NCBI GenBank assembly: GCA_016930575.1
Contig: JAFGGL010000005.1
Coordinates: 1-48,137 of the forward strand
Length of the DNA stretch: 48,137 nucleotides
DNA from: Clostridiales bacterium
GTDB lineage: Bacteria > Bacillota > Clostridia > Christensenellales > Aristaeellaceae
Direction of reading: 5' to 3'
Part shown: positions 1-7,055 of the stretch, in pieces
Numbering within the stretch: the first letter of the stretch is position 1
Layout: each line of letters starts with the position of its first letter
Notes under the pieces: model-generated
The model's database searches: none
Told to the model about the DNA's origin: nothing
Seen by the model: only the letters and a program-made list of their open reading frames with translations
Position numbers and translations under genes: made by a program

Positions 1-48
1 AAGCGCTGGACAATGATGTGCAGACGTTCACAGTAACGGGCGGGAAAA

Positions 49-1005
49 TTAAACTGCCGCAATCTTGGCAGTTAGCTCGGCCGCCTGCGCCGTGGTAATG
101 GTTTCCGCGGGGAAGATGTTGGTCGAGCCGGTGCCGTCCAGTTCGGTATACAGCGTCATACGGCATACGCCGTCACTGTCCGCATCGCCGAAGATCCAGC
201 CGGGGCCGATGATCTTAGCTTCGGTCGTTTCCGCGATACGCGCCTTGTAGATCTTGCCGACTTCACCGGCGTACATCTGGTCCGGGTTTACGTACTTGTT
301 CCATTCGCTCCACTCGGTGCTGCCCATAATGTCGCTGGATACGTCCGGATGCACGATGCCGGCAAAGAACCCGTCCCCGAAAGGACTGGTATTGAACCGT
401 TTCAGCGCGGTAATCGCGGCGCGGATCACCTTCGGGGTCAGCAGGCACAGCGTAGTAATGCTGCTGCGCAGGAGAACGGCCGTTTCCGTTCCGTTGCTGG
501 CCACGCTCGGCGCGTACATTACGTTGGTACCGCCGTTGAGCACCTCGCGGGTGATCGTGTCCAGCGTGCGCCCGCTCTGGGAACCCAGCAAGATCGTCGC
601 TTCGTCAATGTTGCGGTCAATGGCCGTCACTTCGAGCAGGTCGGTCAGTTCCACATAATCTCCGTACTGCTGGATCGTTGCCAGCACAGTCGATACGTTC
701 AGTTTCTTTCCGGTCGGTTTCACGCCTTCCGTGATCGCCGTCAGCGCTTTGGCCAGCGGCGAATACTTGCGGAATTCGATCGTTTTGCCGTGCCCGGCGG
801 GAATCGGGTACTTGCTGCCGAACTGGTCATGCACCAGGTTCGGTTCAGCGTTGTCGATCAGTTGGTCGTGATAGTACGTTTTCATTTCGGCGCTCAGGTC
901 ATTGCCCGTAGTGCCGGTGGTGTCCGCGGTCGTGTTCGCCGTGAACAGCGTCAGATCAAGCAGCATCAGGCTGCCCGTCTGTTCCTCATATAGCATGGTT
1001 TTCAT
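49..1005 (-). CDS. Phage major capsid protein, N4-gp56 family (possibly C-terminally truncated)
   Basis: This 318-residue protein resembles the N4-gp56 family of major capsid proteins, which assemble the phage head. The family-like block is residues ~40-260: an early AEMKTYYHDQLIDNAEP segment, then LVHDQFGSKYPIP, GKTIEFRKY, LTEGV-like and VLNGGTNVMYAP motifs, then EVGKIYKARIAETTEAKI. The ATG at 1005 has GGAGG about 7 nt upstream. It follows the scaffold gene by 12 bp on the same strand, the usual scaffold-coat order. From memory, family members continue with a further C-terminal domain (a YGVTE-type motif). Here the frame stops at 49-51, and the -1 frame continues with plausible residues to the window edge, so a frameshift or early stop is suspected. 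The family call comes from motif recognition only. Confidence 0.8.
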   Translation of the reverse strand: MKTMLYEEQTGSLMLLDLTLFTANTTADTTGTTGNDLSAEMKTYYHDQLIDNAEPNLVHDQFGSKYPIPAGHGKTIEFRKYSPLAKALTAITEGVKPTGKKLNVSTVLATIQQYGDYVELTDLLEVTAIDRNIDEATILLGSQSGRTLDTITREVLNGGTNVMYAPSVASNGTETAVLLRSSITTLCLLTPKVIRAAITALKRFNTSPFGDGFFAGIVHPDVSSDIMGSTEWSEWNKYVNPDQMYAGEVGKIYKARIAETTEAKIIGPGWIFGDADSDGVCRMTLYTELDGTGSTNIFPAETITTAQAAELTAKIAAV

Positions 1006-1017
1006 GGTTTTGCCCTC

Positions 1018-2043
1018 CTAGAGAACAATGCGTTCTCCTCGTCGTACGCGTCTTGATACTTCCGCACGATCAGCTTTCGTCCATGAGGTTGGGTCGCTTT
1101 TGACGGTCTTTGCGGCAGCTGCGCCGCTTGCACCGTTTTCTGACGGCCGCATCCCCCTGGCTTTGATCGTGTCCGTTGTCTTTTTCTGTGTGGTTTGCAC
1201 AGCCTGCCGTATGGCCCCGCCCAGCAGATCGTTGATGTGCACCGTCTTATAGGCGGTCTCCACGTCAATCCCTGATTTCAGGAGCCGCTGGAACCGCTGC
1301 CCCGTTTCCGCATGGTTCCACTCGCCCGCAAAGTCGAAGCTCCGATACACTTCCTTGCACTTGGCCGATTCCTGCTGCCAGCGCTGCGTGATCTGGTTGG
1401 CGGCTTCCCGCTTCTCCATCTCCTCACGCGCCTTGCTCAGCCGTTCGTTTTCACGTTTCAGCTGATTGACTTCCTTGAGCTGTTCGACCGTGTACCCTTT
1501 ATCCGCGGCTTCGTTCTCGTAAAAGCTGTCATCGCTGTCGATGGCCTTTGCGATCTTATCCACGTCACCGGGGTCCACGCCCATCTTGCTCCCGAGGGCT
1601 TCCAGAATCGGCTGTACCTTTTTGAGCAGTTCTTCGTTCTGCTTGTGCGCTTTGAACCTCGCGTCAAACTCGCGCTGGAATCGCTTGGTGAACTGATCTT
1701 TGTACTTGCTCTTGATCAGTTCTTCAAACTCGTCATCAGGCGATCCGCCCGCGGTTTCCTCCGTGCCTTCGGCATTCGCATCTTTCGGCTCCCTTTCCGC
1801 GGCGTCTGCCGCCGGTTCCGTTGCCTGCTTTCCGTATTGCACGTTATTCAATGCGTTTTTGGCGCTCTTTTTCTTTGCAGCGCCAGGCGTCGTGCTTTCC
1901 GCCGGCTTGGCTTCCGCAGCAGGTGCTCCCGGTGCGCTTGTCGCACCAGTCGCCGCGCCTCCGCCGCCTTCCCCGTCAAACAGCCGCAAGTCCAGCTCCA
2001 TATCCGGCAGTTGGTTCTCCAACACATATGCATGCTTGTCCAT
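1018..2043 (-). CDS. Phage scaffolding-like protein
   Basis: This 341-residue protein lies between portal and coat, the place of a capsid scaffolding protein. Its composition fits: an Ala/Gly/Pro-rich low-complexity N-terminus (residues ~25-110) is followed by a long, charged, predicted coiled-coil helix (~110-240: KSKYKDQFTKRFQREFDARF, then LKRENERLSKAREEMEKRE), and the C-terminal tail is basic (RRVRRGERIVL). Scaffolds fold the capsid shell and are later lost or cleaved. The start is ATG 2043, with GGGGAGGG 6 nt upstream; the in-frame GTG five codons earlier overlaps that ribosome binding site. The array of repeated hairpins at 2056-2120 ends immediately before the ribosome binding site. Function is inferred from position and composition. 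Confidence 0.72.
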   Translation of the reverse strand: MDKHAYVLENQLPDMELDLRLFDGEGGGGAATGATSAPGAPAAEAKPAESTTPGAAKKKSAKNALNNVQYGKQATEPAADAAEREPKDANAEGTEETAGGSPDDEFEELIKSKYKDQFTKRFQREFDARFKAHKQNEELLKKVQPILEALGSKMGVDPGDVDKIAKAIDSDDSFYENEAADKGYTVEQLKEVNQLKRENERLSKAREEMEKREAANQITQRWQQESAKCKEVYRSFDFAGEWNHAETGQRFQRLLKSGIDVETAYKTVHINDLLGGAIRQAVQTTQKKTTDTIKARGMRPSENGASGAAAAKTVKSDPTSWTKADRAEVSRRVRRGERIVL

Positions 2044-2055
2044 AAGCACCCTCCC

Positions 2056-2120
2056 CACCGTCTATCCGGCGTGTCTATAATCACCGTCTTTCCGGTGTGT
2101 CATGCGCGGTCTATCCCGCG
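2056..2120 (-). repeat. Array of three RNA-like hairpin repeats in the scaffold-gene leader
   Basis: Read on the minus strand, three 16-nt units each have a 5-bp stem closing a hexaloop. They are CGCGG-GATAGA-CCGCG (2120-2105), CACCG-GAAAGA-CGGTG (2097-2082) and CGCCG-GATAGA-CGGTG (2071-2056). Linkers are also repeated: TGTCTATAAT, TGTCATG and TGTCTAAAAT on the plus strand. Stem positions 2 and 4 change in both arms together, and one pair is G-U only on the minus strand, so an RNA made from the minus strand is favoured. The last hairpin abuts the scaffold Shine-Dalgarno sequence. Confidence 0.75.
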
Positions 2121-2146
2121 TGTCTAAAATCACCGTATCAGATACA

Positions 2147-2180
2147 CAAAAAAAATGCTCCCCGGTTTTAGGAACATCTT
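2147..2180 (-). terminator. Intrinsic terminator after portal and small ORF
   Basis: On the minus strand, ATGTTCC (2177-2171) pairs with GGAGCAT (2161-2155), with one G-U pair, and is followed by a run of eight T. It lies after the 39-codon ORF and before the hairpin array, so scaffold and coat would need read-through or their own promoter. Confidence 0.6.
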
Positions 2181-2201
2181 TTTGATGCCGTTCAATAGCA
2201 G

Positions 2202-2321
2202 TTATCTCGCGATTTTGACCGTCACATTCTGCGGGTATCGCTTTTCCAGCAACCGGAACCCGGTCACGATTACGCCCATCATCAGGCTCGCCTGTTCATC
2301 CGTCGAGCGATACCGGATCAT
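2202..2321 (-). CDS. Small phage protein translationally coupled to portal
   Basis: This short ORF encodes 39 residues, starting MIRYRSTDEQASLMMG and ending VTVKIAR. Its ATG (2321-2319) overlaps the portal stop codon in a TGATG arrangement, and AAGGAG lies 6 nt upstream inside the portal gene. The peptide is basic, with a central hydrophobic stretch, and matches no family I recognise. The overlap, the good ribosome binding site and the terminator downstream support a real gene. Position suggests a minor head or neck accessory protein, but that is only a guess. Confidence 0.55.
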   Translation of the reverse strand: MIRYRSTDEQASLMMGVIVTGFRLLEKRYPQNVTVKIAR

Positions 2322-3499
2322 CACCCGCTCCTTCTCGTATGCCCATTCGGCATACTGTTTGCGCTCGCGTTTTTACGCGCTTCCCCGGCCTGTGCTCCCC
2401 GCGCTGTCTGAAACGCATCCCCCAGCGCGTTGGCACGCATGCCGCCCGTTCCTCCTTCGCCAGCTTCCGGTGTGTTCTGCACCTCCATGCCGAGGATCTG
2501 CGCAATCTGCGGCGTATAGTTCGTTCCCTTGTACATGTCCAGCTCCTGCGCCAGCTGGATCACCAGCGGCGTAATCTGCTGCATCTTCTGGAACAGCAGA
2601 CCATTGCGTCCGATCCGCTCACGCACATCATCAATGCCCTCAAACTGCATCATGCTGAGAGCCGCATACGACTGATCCGCCAAGTCCGGCCGGAAGAACC
2701 CGGCGCTGTACAGCTCTTTAGCCGTCTCGTTCTGCACTACTGTTGAAAACGGGCTCTTGCGCTGCGCCACAACCTTGATGTCGAACACCGGAACGCGATA
2801 GCTTTCCTGGATAAAACCGTCCTGCGTCGCTTGCTCCGCCATGCGGTTTCCCTGGAACTCCCGGAACTTCATTTCTCCGTTCTTCCCGATCACACGGAAG
2901 ATGCGCGGCTCATTGTAAAACTGCCGCATCAGCTCAATGCACAGATACCCGACCTCCTGGAACGCCTGGTACCCGCGCCCTATCATGTCGCGGCTCGTCT
3001 TGCTTCCAGCCTCCTGCAGCGCCGCGATCGCGCTTGCGGCCGTTACGCCGCTCGCCGTGCTTCCCTGAGAAAAGTCGCGATTCCCGCTGGTCTCTTTGAG
3101 CTCCTCGACCTTCATGTTGCGCACAGCCAGGCTTTCAGCCGGCAGCTGCGCGCTCCCGATCTCCATCAGCATTTCAGACGGCGGCCTTGAGCCTTTGACT
3201 TTGACCACCTGCTTGCTGGTATCCAGGTAATCTTCAACGTTAATCCCGGATCCTTCCGTCTCGAAATACCGCTTCTTTGAGTTCCACTGTGCGGTTTCCA
3301 AGATCGCCTGGTCCATCGCGTCTACAAACGCCTGCGGGTTTTTGCATACGTCAATGTACCCGAACCCCGCCGGGGATCCTTCCACCGGGAACGTCGTGTC
3401 CATGATAAACGGGTATTGCCCATGATCATAATACCCGCGCTCCGCGTATTCTTCCGTATTCGCGCTGGCGTACAATACCTTCCCGCCGCAGAACTGAAC
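2321..3499 (-). pseudogene. Phage portal protein, 5' end missing
   Basis: This is the C-terminal ~390 residues of a phage portal protein, the ring through which DNA enters the capsid. Recognisable segments are VQFCGGKVLYASANTEEYAE, YYDHGQYPFIMDTTFPVEGS, PAGFGYIDVCKNPQ, a TASGVTAASAIAALQEAGSK stretch typical of these portals, and a QELDMYKGTNYT motif near the end. Homology stops around 3499, where the opposite-strand reverse transcriptase begins. The formal ORF runs on to 3604, but those extra residues are the antisense of the reverse transcriptase. The normal N-terminal part of the portal is absent, so the gene is broken by rearrangement or by misassembly. The stop overlaps the small downstream ORF. 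Confidence 0.8.
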
Positions 3500-3505
3500 C
3501 GATGC
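3490..3505. other. Head-to-head junction between truncated portal and truncated reverse transcriptase
   Basis: To the left, the minus strand reads portal (VQFCGGKVLYAS). To the right, the plus strand reads a reverse transcriptase (RCKAHLQKYYRANG). Both genes lose their 5' ends here and neither has a start signal. The breakpoint can be placed only within about 15 bp because a few bases fit both reading frames. Confidence 0.75.
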
Positions 3506-4210
3506 AAGGCGCATTTGCAGAAGTATTACAGAGCAAACGGGTTTTTTAACAGCGGATGGGTGCTGCTGATTGATTTTTCGGGATACTTCGACAATGTAGA
3601 ACACGCGCCGATCCTACGGCAACTGCGCAAGGCGTTTACGGACGAGAGAATCATCCGGCTGGCGTGGCGGTTTGTGAAATGCTTTGGTCAGAAATCGCTG
3701 GGGATCGGGAGCCAGGTATCGCAAATCCTGGCCGTATCGTATCCGGGAGAGGTGGACCATTACGCCAAGGAAGTCCTAGGGCTGCAATACGGCGGACGAT
3801 ACATGGACGATTCCTATTATTTTCACCAGGACAGGGAATATCTGGAGCAATGTATTGAAAAATTGAAAGAAAAGTACGAACCGCTCGGGATCCGACTACA
3901 TCCGCGAAAAACGCAGATCATCCCGATCCAGCGGTTTACGTTTTTGAAGGTACGGTTTTACTTGACGGGAACAGGTGCCGTTGTGATGAAACCGTGCCAG
4001 GCATCGATCACCAGGATGCGACGGAAGCTGCGAAAATTCCGCGTGATGCTGGATAACAAAAGCATGACAATGGACGATATCATGCGGGCGTATCAGTCCT
4101 GGAGAGGATATGTGGGTCATTTGGACAGCCATAAAACCATCCGCGAGATGGATAAGCTGTTCTATGAATTATACAAGATTTGGCCGGAGCCAATGAAGAA
4201 GGGGGCATAA
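3497..4210 (+). CDS. Prophage reverse transcriptase, DGR-like, 5'-truncated
   Basis: About 237 residues of an RNA-directed DNA polymerase remain. Visible fingers/palm motifs are VLLIDFSGYFDNVEHAPI, then LGIGSQVSQILAV, then YGGRYMDDSYYFH with the catalytic YMDD, then KTQIIPIQRFTFLKVRF. The LGxxxSQ motif is the form seen in diversity-generating retroelement reverse transcriptases, whereas group II introns and retrons usually have QGxxxSP. The N-terminal part is missing: homology starts near 3500, and upstream codons of the formal ORF are antisense to portal. It sits directly upstream of tail-end and lysis genes (4 bp to the next ORF). No template or variable repeat is visible in the window, so DGR membership is unproven and the gene is probably inactive. 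Confidence 0.8.
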   Translation, partial: NRCKAHLQKYYRANGFFNSGWVLLIDFSGYFDNVEHAPILRQLRKAFTDERIIRLAWRFVKCFGQKSLGIGSQVSQILAVSYPGEVDHYAKEVLGLQYGGRYMDDSYYFHQDREYLEQCIEKLKEKYEPLGIRLHPRKTQIIPIQRFTFLKVRFYLTGTGAVVMKPCQASITRMRRKLRKFRVMLDNKSMTMDDIMRAYQSWRGYVGHLDSHKTIREMDKLFYELYKIWPEPMKKGA

Positions 4211-4214
4211 GAAT

Positions 4215-4514
4215 ATGAACTGGTTTTACACGGATGAACGCGGGCGCGTGCTGGCGGCGAACCAGAACGACATGAGCGGGAACAGCGGATGGGTGCAGGT
4301 GGAGGCAAGTGCCCCGGATCCGCTTACCAATGCGGACGGCGTACCGCTGTATAGGATCGACGAAGGCGCTATTGTAAGCCGCTCGGGCGAGGAGATCGCG
4401 GCTGACACATTGGAGCCGGATCCGCAGCAGCGGCCGCTGGAGGAGCGCGTGGAAGTGGTTGAGGAAACGACAGAAGCGATCGCGACAGCGGTCAACCAAC
4501 TATTGGAGGGATAA
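4215..4514 (+). CDS. Small acidic phage structural-type protein
   Basis: This 99-residue protein begins MNWFYTDERGRVLAANQNDM and ends in a charged helix (LEERVEVVEETTEAIATAVN) that could form a coiled coil. It begins 4 bp after the reverse transcriptase stop and is followed within 4 bp by another small gene, so it belongs to the late operon. Small proteins of this kind lie between tail-fibre and lysis genes in many Clostridia prophages. No specific family is recognised. Confidence 0.6.
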   Translation: MNWFYTDERGRVLAANQNDMSGNSGWVQVEASAPDPLTNADGVPLYRIDEGAIVSRSGEEIAADTLEPDPQQRPLEERVEVVEETTEAIATAVNQLLEG

Positions 4515-4517
4515 CCG

Positions 4518-4691
4518 ATGAAAAAAACGACGAGCGAACGGCTGACTGAATTATCAGATAGCCTGAAAGCGAAAACGGAAGCCGCAAAGCAGAAAAAGGT
4601 AGCGGCAAAAACCGGGTATGCGGACATGAAAACCGCAACGCAGAAGGTGGATTTCATTGGAAAGCATCTCGGGCTTGAGGATGGAGAGTAG
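4518..4691 (+). CDS. Small lysine-rich phage protein
   Basis: This ORF encodes 57 residues (start MKKTTSERLTELSDSLKAKT, end FIGKHLGLEDGE). ATG 4518 has TTGGAGGG about 7 nt upstream, overlapping the end of the previous gene. The sequence is a charged amphipathic helix with many Lys and Ala. The next ORF overlaps its end by 35 bp. The function is unknown; the arrangement resembles XkdX-type small proteins next to phage tail fibres, but I see no clear XkdX motif. Confidence 0.55.
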   Translation: MKKTTSERLTELSDSLKAKTEAAKQKKVAAKTGYADMKTATQKVDFIGKHLGLEDGE

Positions 4692-4869
4692 AGAAAGCGA
4701 CTTCTACACCATAACCGAACGCGGCGACGGGCTGGTGGACGTGTACTTGCGCGTGCCGGACGGGATACGCGTGGTAAGCGGATTAGAAAACTATCCGGCG
4801 CTGGAGGATGATGTCCGCATGCGCTTTGATGACTGGTGCGCGAGCGGAGAAACGATTGAGGTGAGCTGA
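4657..4869 (+). CDS. Small phage protein of unknown function
   Basis: This ORF encodes 70 residues from TTG 4657, which has AAGGTGG about 6 nt upstream. An internal ATG at 4681 is possible, but its GAGG directly abuts the start, so the TTG is preferred. Residues such as DFYTITERGDGLVDVYLRVP form alternating polar/hydrophobic strands, suggesting a small beta-rich domain. The stop overlaps the next start by one base (TGATG). No family is recognised; the position is between tail-end and lysis genes. Confidence 0.5.
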   Translation: MESISGLRMESRESDFYTITERGDGLVDVYLRVPDGIRVVSGLENYPALEDDVRMRFDDWCASGETIEVS

Positions 4870-5015
4870 TGAAAACGGCATTGATCATCGCGCTGATCGT
4901 GATTGGAATTGTCATACTGCTTGCGGTGATCTGCCCGGTGATTCTTTCCGGGCGGATATCGGAGCGAGAGCGGCAGGACGAGCTTAGGAAGCTCACAAGA
5001 GAAAGGAGCCTATGA
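4869..5015 (+). CDS. Small single-pass membrane protein of the lysis region
   Basis: This ORF encodes 48 residues: an N-terminal hydrophobic helix (residues ~3-27, ALIIALIVIGIVILLAVICP) followed by a charged tail rich in Arg and Glu. ATG 4869 overlaps the previous stop (TGATG), and the stop lies one base before the endolysin start. A short membrane protein directly before an endolysin may assist lysis, but no family is recognised. Confidence 0.55.
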   Translation: MKTALIIALIVIGIVILLAVICPVILSGRISERERQDELRKLTRERSL

Positions 5016-5016
5016 T

Positions 5017-5805
5017 ATGGGTGTTACGGGAGAAATGATCGCAAGCAAAGCGAAAGAACTTTGCACGGAAAAGAAAAACATCTTCGGTACGGTGGTCGGG
5101 TATACACCGCAGGAGATACCCTACGTCGCCGGCGGTGAAACGTTGGCCGGGCTTGACTGTCAGGGACTTGTGGAGTGGGTGCTGCGCGAGCTCGGCATCA
5201 AGTCAAACTACCGGGGAACAAACCATATGTGGCGCAATATGCTGTCCGACAAGGGAGATATCGCGTACGGCGTGGAGAAGCACGGGGAGATCCCGATCGG
5301 CGCGCTGATCTTCATCTGCGACTACTCGACCGTACCGAACGGGTATACGGATGTTCCGGACTGCGAGCATGTGTATATCAAGATTGCGGACAAGTTTCTG
5401 CTGCATGCAAGTTCGAGCAACGGGAAACTGGCCATTCGCGATTTTGCGGACAAGGCGATCCCGAACGGCGGGCCGACTCACTACGGCCTTATCCGCGGCA
5501 TCGGCTATGCAGGCGTTGAGGCGGAAGAAACGAAGCCGGCAGAAGAACCGCAGGCGGAACAGAAGCGAAACTGGAGGCCGCTGTACGATGATATGGCGTT
5601 CAAGATCGGCGGGCTTGGGAACGGAACCAGGGAGATACAGTACGGCCTGAACCGTCTGGATTATGGGCTGAACGTGGACGGCGAGTTCGGGCCGCTGACG
5701 GAAGCGGCCGTGAAGGACTTCCAGGAGAAATACGGCCTGGAAGTGGACGGGATCGTCGGGCGGAAAACGTGGAAGGCACTGATTGACGCCGTGAACGCGG
5801 CATAG
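5017..5805 (+). CDS. Phage endolysin: NlpC/P60 peptidase with peptidoglycan-binding domain
   Basis: This 262-residue cell-wall hydrolase releases phage by cutting peptidoglycan stem peptides. The N-terminal ~165 residues look like an NlpC/P60 cysteine peptidase: LAGLDCQGLVEWVLRELG carries the catalytic Cys, and CEHVYIKI plus LLHASSSNG carry the His region. After a Glu/Pro/Lys linker (~170-190), the C-terminal ~65 residues form a peptidoglycan-binding type 1 domain (VDGEFGPLTEAAVKDFQEKY, then VDGIVGRKTWKALI). ATG 5017 has AAAGGAG upstream. No signal peptide is seen, so export would depend on the holins that follow. The order endolysin, XhlA-like, holins forms the lysis cassette. Confidence 0.9.
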   Translation: MGVTGEMIASKAKELCTEKKNIFGTVVGYTPQEIPYVAGGETLAGLDCQGLVEWVLRELGIKSNYRGTNHMWRNMLSDKGDIAYGVEKHGEIPIGALIFICDYSTVPNGYTDVPDCEHVYIKIADKFLLHASSSNGKLAIRDFADKAIPNGGPTHYGLIRGIGYAGVEAEETKPAEEPQAEQKRNWRPLYDDMAFKIGGLGNGTREIQYGLNRLDYGLNVDGEFGPLTEAAVKDFQEKYGLEVDGIVGRKTWKALIDAVNAA

Positions 5806-5888
5806 CCTATATACCCAACACCACCATCCATTGCTGGCACGCTGGTTGTGCTCGGTATATAACATAACGCGAAAGGAACTGTAAGACT

Positions 5889-6128
5889 ATGAGCGACATC
5901 GTGATCGTAGGCCTGCTGTCGTTGCTAGGCACGTTATCGGGTACCTTTGGGGGCATAATTGTGTCAAATAGACTAACGACCTATCGGATAAAGCAGCTCG
6001 AAAAGAAGCAAGACAAACACAACGCCGTAATCGAGCGAGTGTATCACGCCGAGGAACGCCTGTGCGTGATTGATGAAAAATTTGCGGTAGTCAATCACCG
6101 TATCGACGATTTGGAGAAAGAACAATGA
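5889..6128 (+). CDS. XhlA/DUF7365-like membrane protein of the lysis cassette
   Basis: This 79-residue protein has one N-terminal membrane segment (residues ~4-28, glycine-rich) followed by a coiled coil (IKQLEKKQDKHNAVIERVYH) ending in VNHRIDDLEKEQ. This is the pattern of small holin-associated proteins in Firmicutes phages often labelled hemolysin XhlA or DUF7365. A GAAAGGAA ribosome binding site precedes ATG 5889. The stop overlaps the next gene by 4 bp. The role, assisting membrane permeabilisation at lysis, is inferred from family and position. Confidence 0.7.
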   Translation: MSDIVIVGLLSLLGTLSGTFGGIIVSNRLTTYRIKQLEKKQDKHNAVIERVYHAEERLCVIDEKFAVVNHRIDDLEKEQ

Positions 6129-6397
6129 GAAAGCTGTTTCAGGCCTTGTTCAACCGCGTCGATCAGTTCCTCAAAGGCGCAGTTGTTTTCTGCCTGGGCT
6201 TCTCTGCGTTCATGATTCTGCTGTGCTATATCGGGCGCTGGTTCGGTGTGGACACCTCCCACGAGCTCACGATCACCAGCACCATCTTCGGCGGCAACCT
6301 CGTACTGACGCTCATTATTGAGCTGATCAAACTGAAAAACAAAAAAGACAAATCGGCTGACGCAAAGCCAGTCGAAAGAAAGGATGATACTCTGTGA
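6125..6397 (+). CDS. Two-helix holin-like membrane protein
   Basis: This 90-residue protein has two predicted membrane helices (residues ~17-37, GAVVFCLGFSAFMILLCYIG, and ~47-67) and a short, highly charged C-terminal tail (KLKNKKDKSADAKPVERKDD). That layout is typical of class II holins. It overlaps the preceding XhlA-like gene and the following LLH holin by 4 bp each, so translation is coupled. No named family is assigned. Confidence 0.65.
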   Translation: MRKLFQALFNRVDQFLKGAVVFCLGFSAFMILLCYIGRWFGVDTSHELTITSTIFGGNLVLTLIIELIKLKNKKDKSADAKPVERKDDTL

Positions 6398-6885
6398 AGA
6401 AAAGGATTATATGCTTGACGATGTTTTTGGTCATGGTGTTGACAATGTTTGCACTGCCCGCGATGGCAGAAACGGCGGACACGGCAGCAGCGACGGGGTT
6501 GGGCGACATACTTAGCAAGTTGATCCTGGGCGTAGCGGGGGTGCTCGCTTCCGCGCTGATCTCGCTGATCGGATACCTTGCACAGAAATTCGTAAAGCCG
6601 TGGTTGCAGGAGAAACGATTATTTGATCTGGCCAAACAGCTGGTTGCGGCTGCGGAGGCAGAGCTTGGACGGCATACGGGATCGTTGAAATGGGAGCAGG
6701 TATCCGAATGGCTGGCAATCAAAGGCTTGAATATTGATACGATTGAAGTGCGGCAGGCTGTGAAGGCCGCCTGGCTGGACCTGAACAATGAAATGATTGC
6801 GCTGGGCCTGAAAGAACCGGAAGATCCGCCCGACAATGCGGGCGAGGATCCGTTTATAGGGACGGAAGAACCGGTTCAAGTGTAA
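6394..6885 (+). CDS. Phage holin, LLH family
   Basis: This 163-residue protein has a signal-peptide-like N-terminus (residues 1-25, ending LPAMAET), a second hydrophobic helix (~36-64, ILGVAGVLASALISLIGYLA), and an amphipathic C-terminal half (FVKPWLQEKRLFDLAKQLVA, EAELG, WEQVSEWLAIKG) typical of the phage holin LLH family. It forms or regulates the membrane lesion that lets the endolysin reach the wall. It is the last prophage gene. A terminator follows at 6910, and then comes the probable attachment region next to tRNA-Arg. Confidence 0.75.
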   Translation: MKKRIICLTMFLVMVLTMFALPAMAETADTAAATGLGDILSKLILGVAGVLASALISLIGYLAQKFVKPWLQEKRLFDLAKQLVAAAEAELGRHTGSLKWEQVSEWLAIKGLNIDTIEVRQAVKAAWLDLNNEMIALGLKEPEDPPDNAGEDPFIGTEEPVQV

Positions 6886-6909
6886 AAATATTGTCGCCAT
6901 AAAGAACAT

Positions 6910-6941
6910 CCCGGGTTGATAAGAAAACGGCCCGGGATTTT
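6910..6941 (+). terminator. Terminator at the prophage right end
   Basis: CCCGGG (6910-6915) and CCCGGG (6931-6936) form a stem around a 15-nt loop and are followed by ATTTT. It ends the lysis operon. Confidence 0.6.
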
Positions 6942-7001
6942 GACTACCGTTTTGACTACCGTAATTAGGCGCATTAGGGTCAATTTTGTATAATTAGGCG
7001 C
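6938..7001. repeat. Direct repeats at the prophage/tRNA boundary, possible integrase arm sites
   Basis: Two abutting copies of TTTTGACTACCG occupy 6938-6949 and 6950-6961. Two copies of TAATTAGGCGC lie at 6962-6972 and 6991-7001, 29 bp apart. Short direct repeats next to an attachment core are typical of tyrosine integrase arm-type sites. No integrase is in the window, so this role is inferred. Confidence 0.5.
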
Positions 7002-7017
7002 GTTTTGTTGGAATAAG

Positions 7018-7052
7018 AAAACCCCTGTAACTGTTATGTTACAAGGGTTTTT
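7018..7052. terminator. Bidirectional terminator 3' of tRNA-Arg
   Basis: AAAACCCCTGTAAC (7018-7031) pairs with GTTACAAGGGTTTT (7038-7051), one mismatch, around TGTTAT. A T-run follows on the plus strand, and on the minus strand the stem ends in a T-rich tract, so it can terminate the leftward tRNA transcript. Confidence 0.75.
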
Positions 7053-7055
7053 GCT

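Noticed and set aside
3416-3496. N-terminal start of the reverse transcriptase at 3416
   Set aside because: Those codons are exactly antisense to well-conserved portal sequence and show no reverse transcriptase features.
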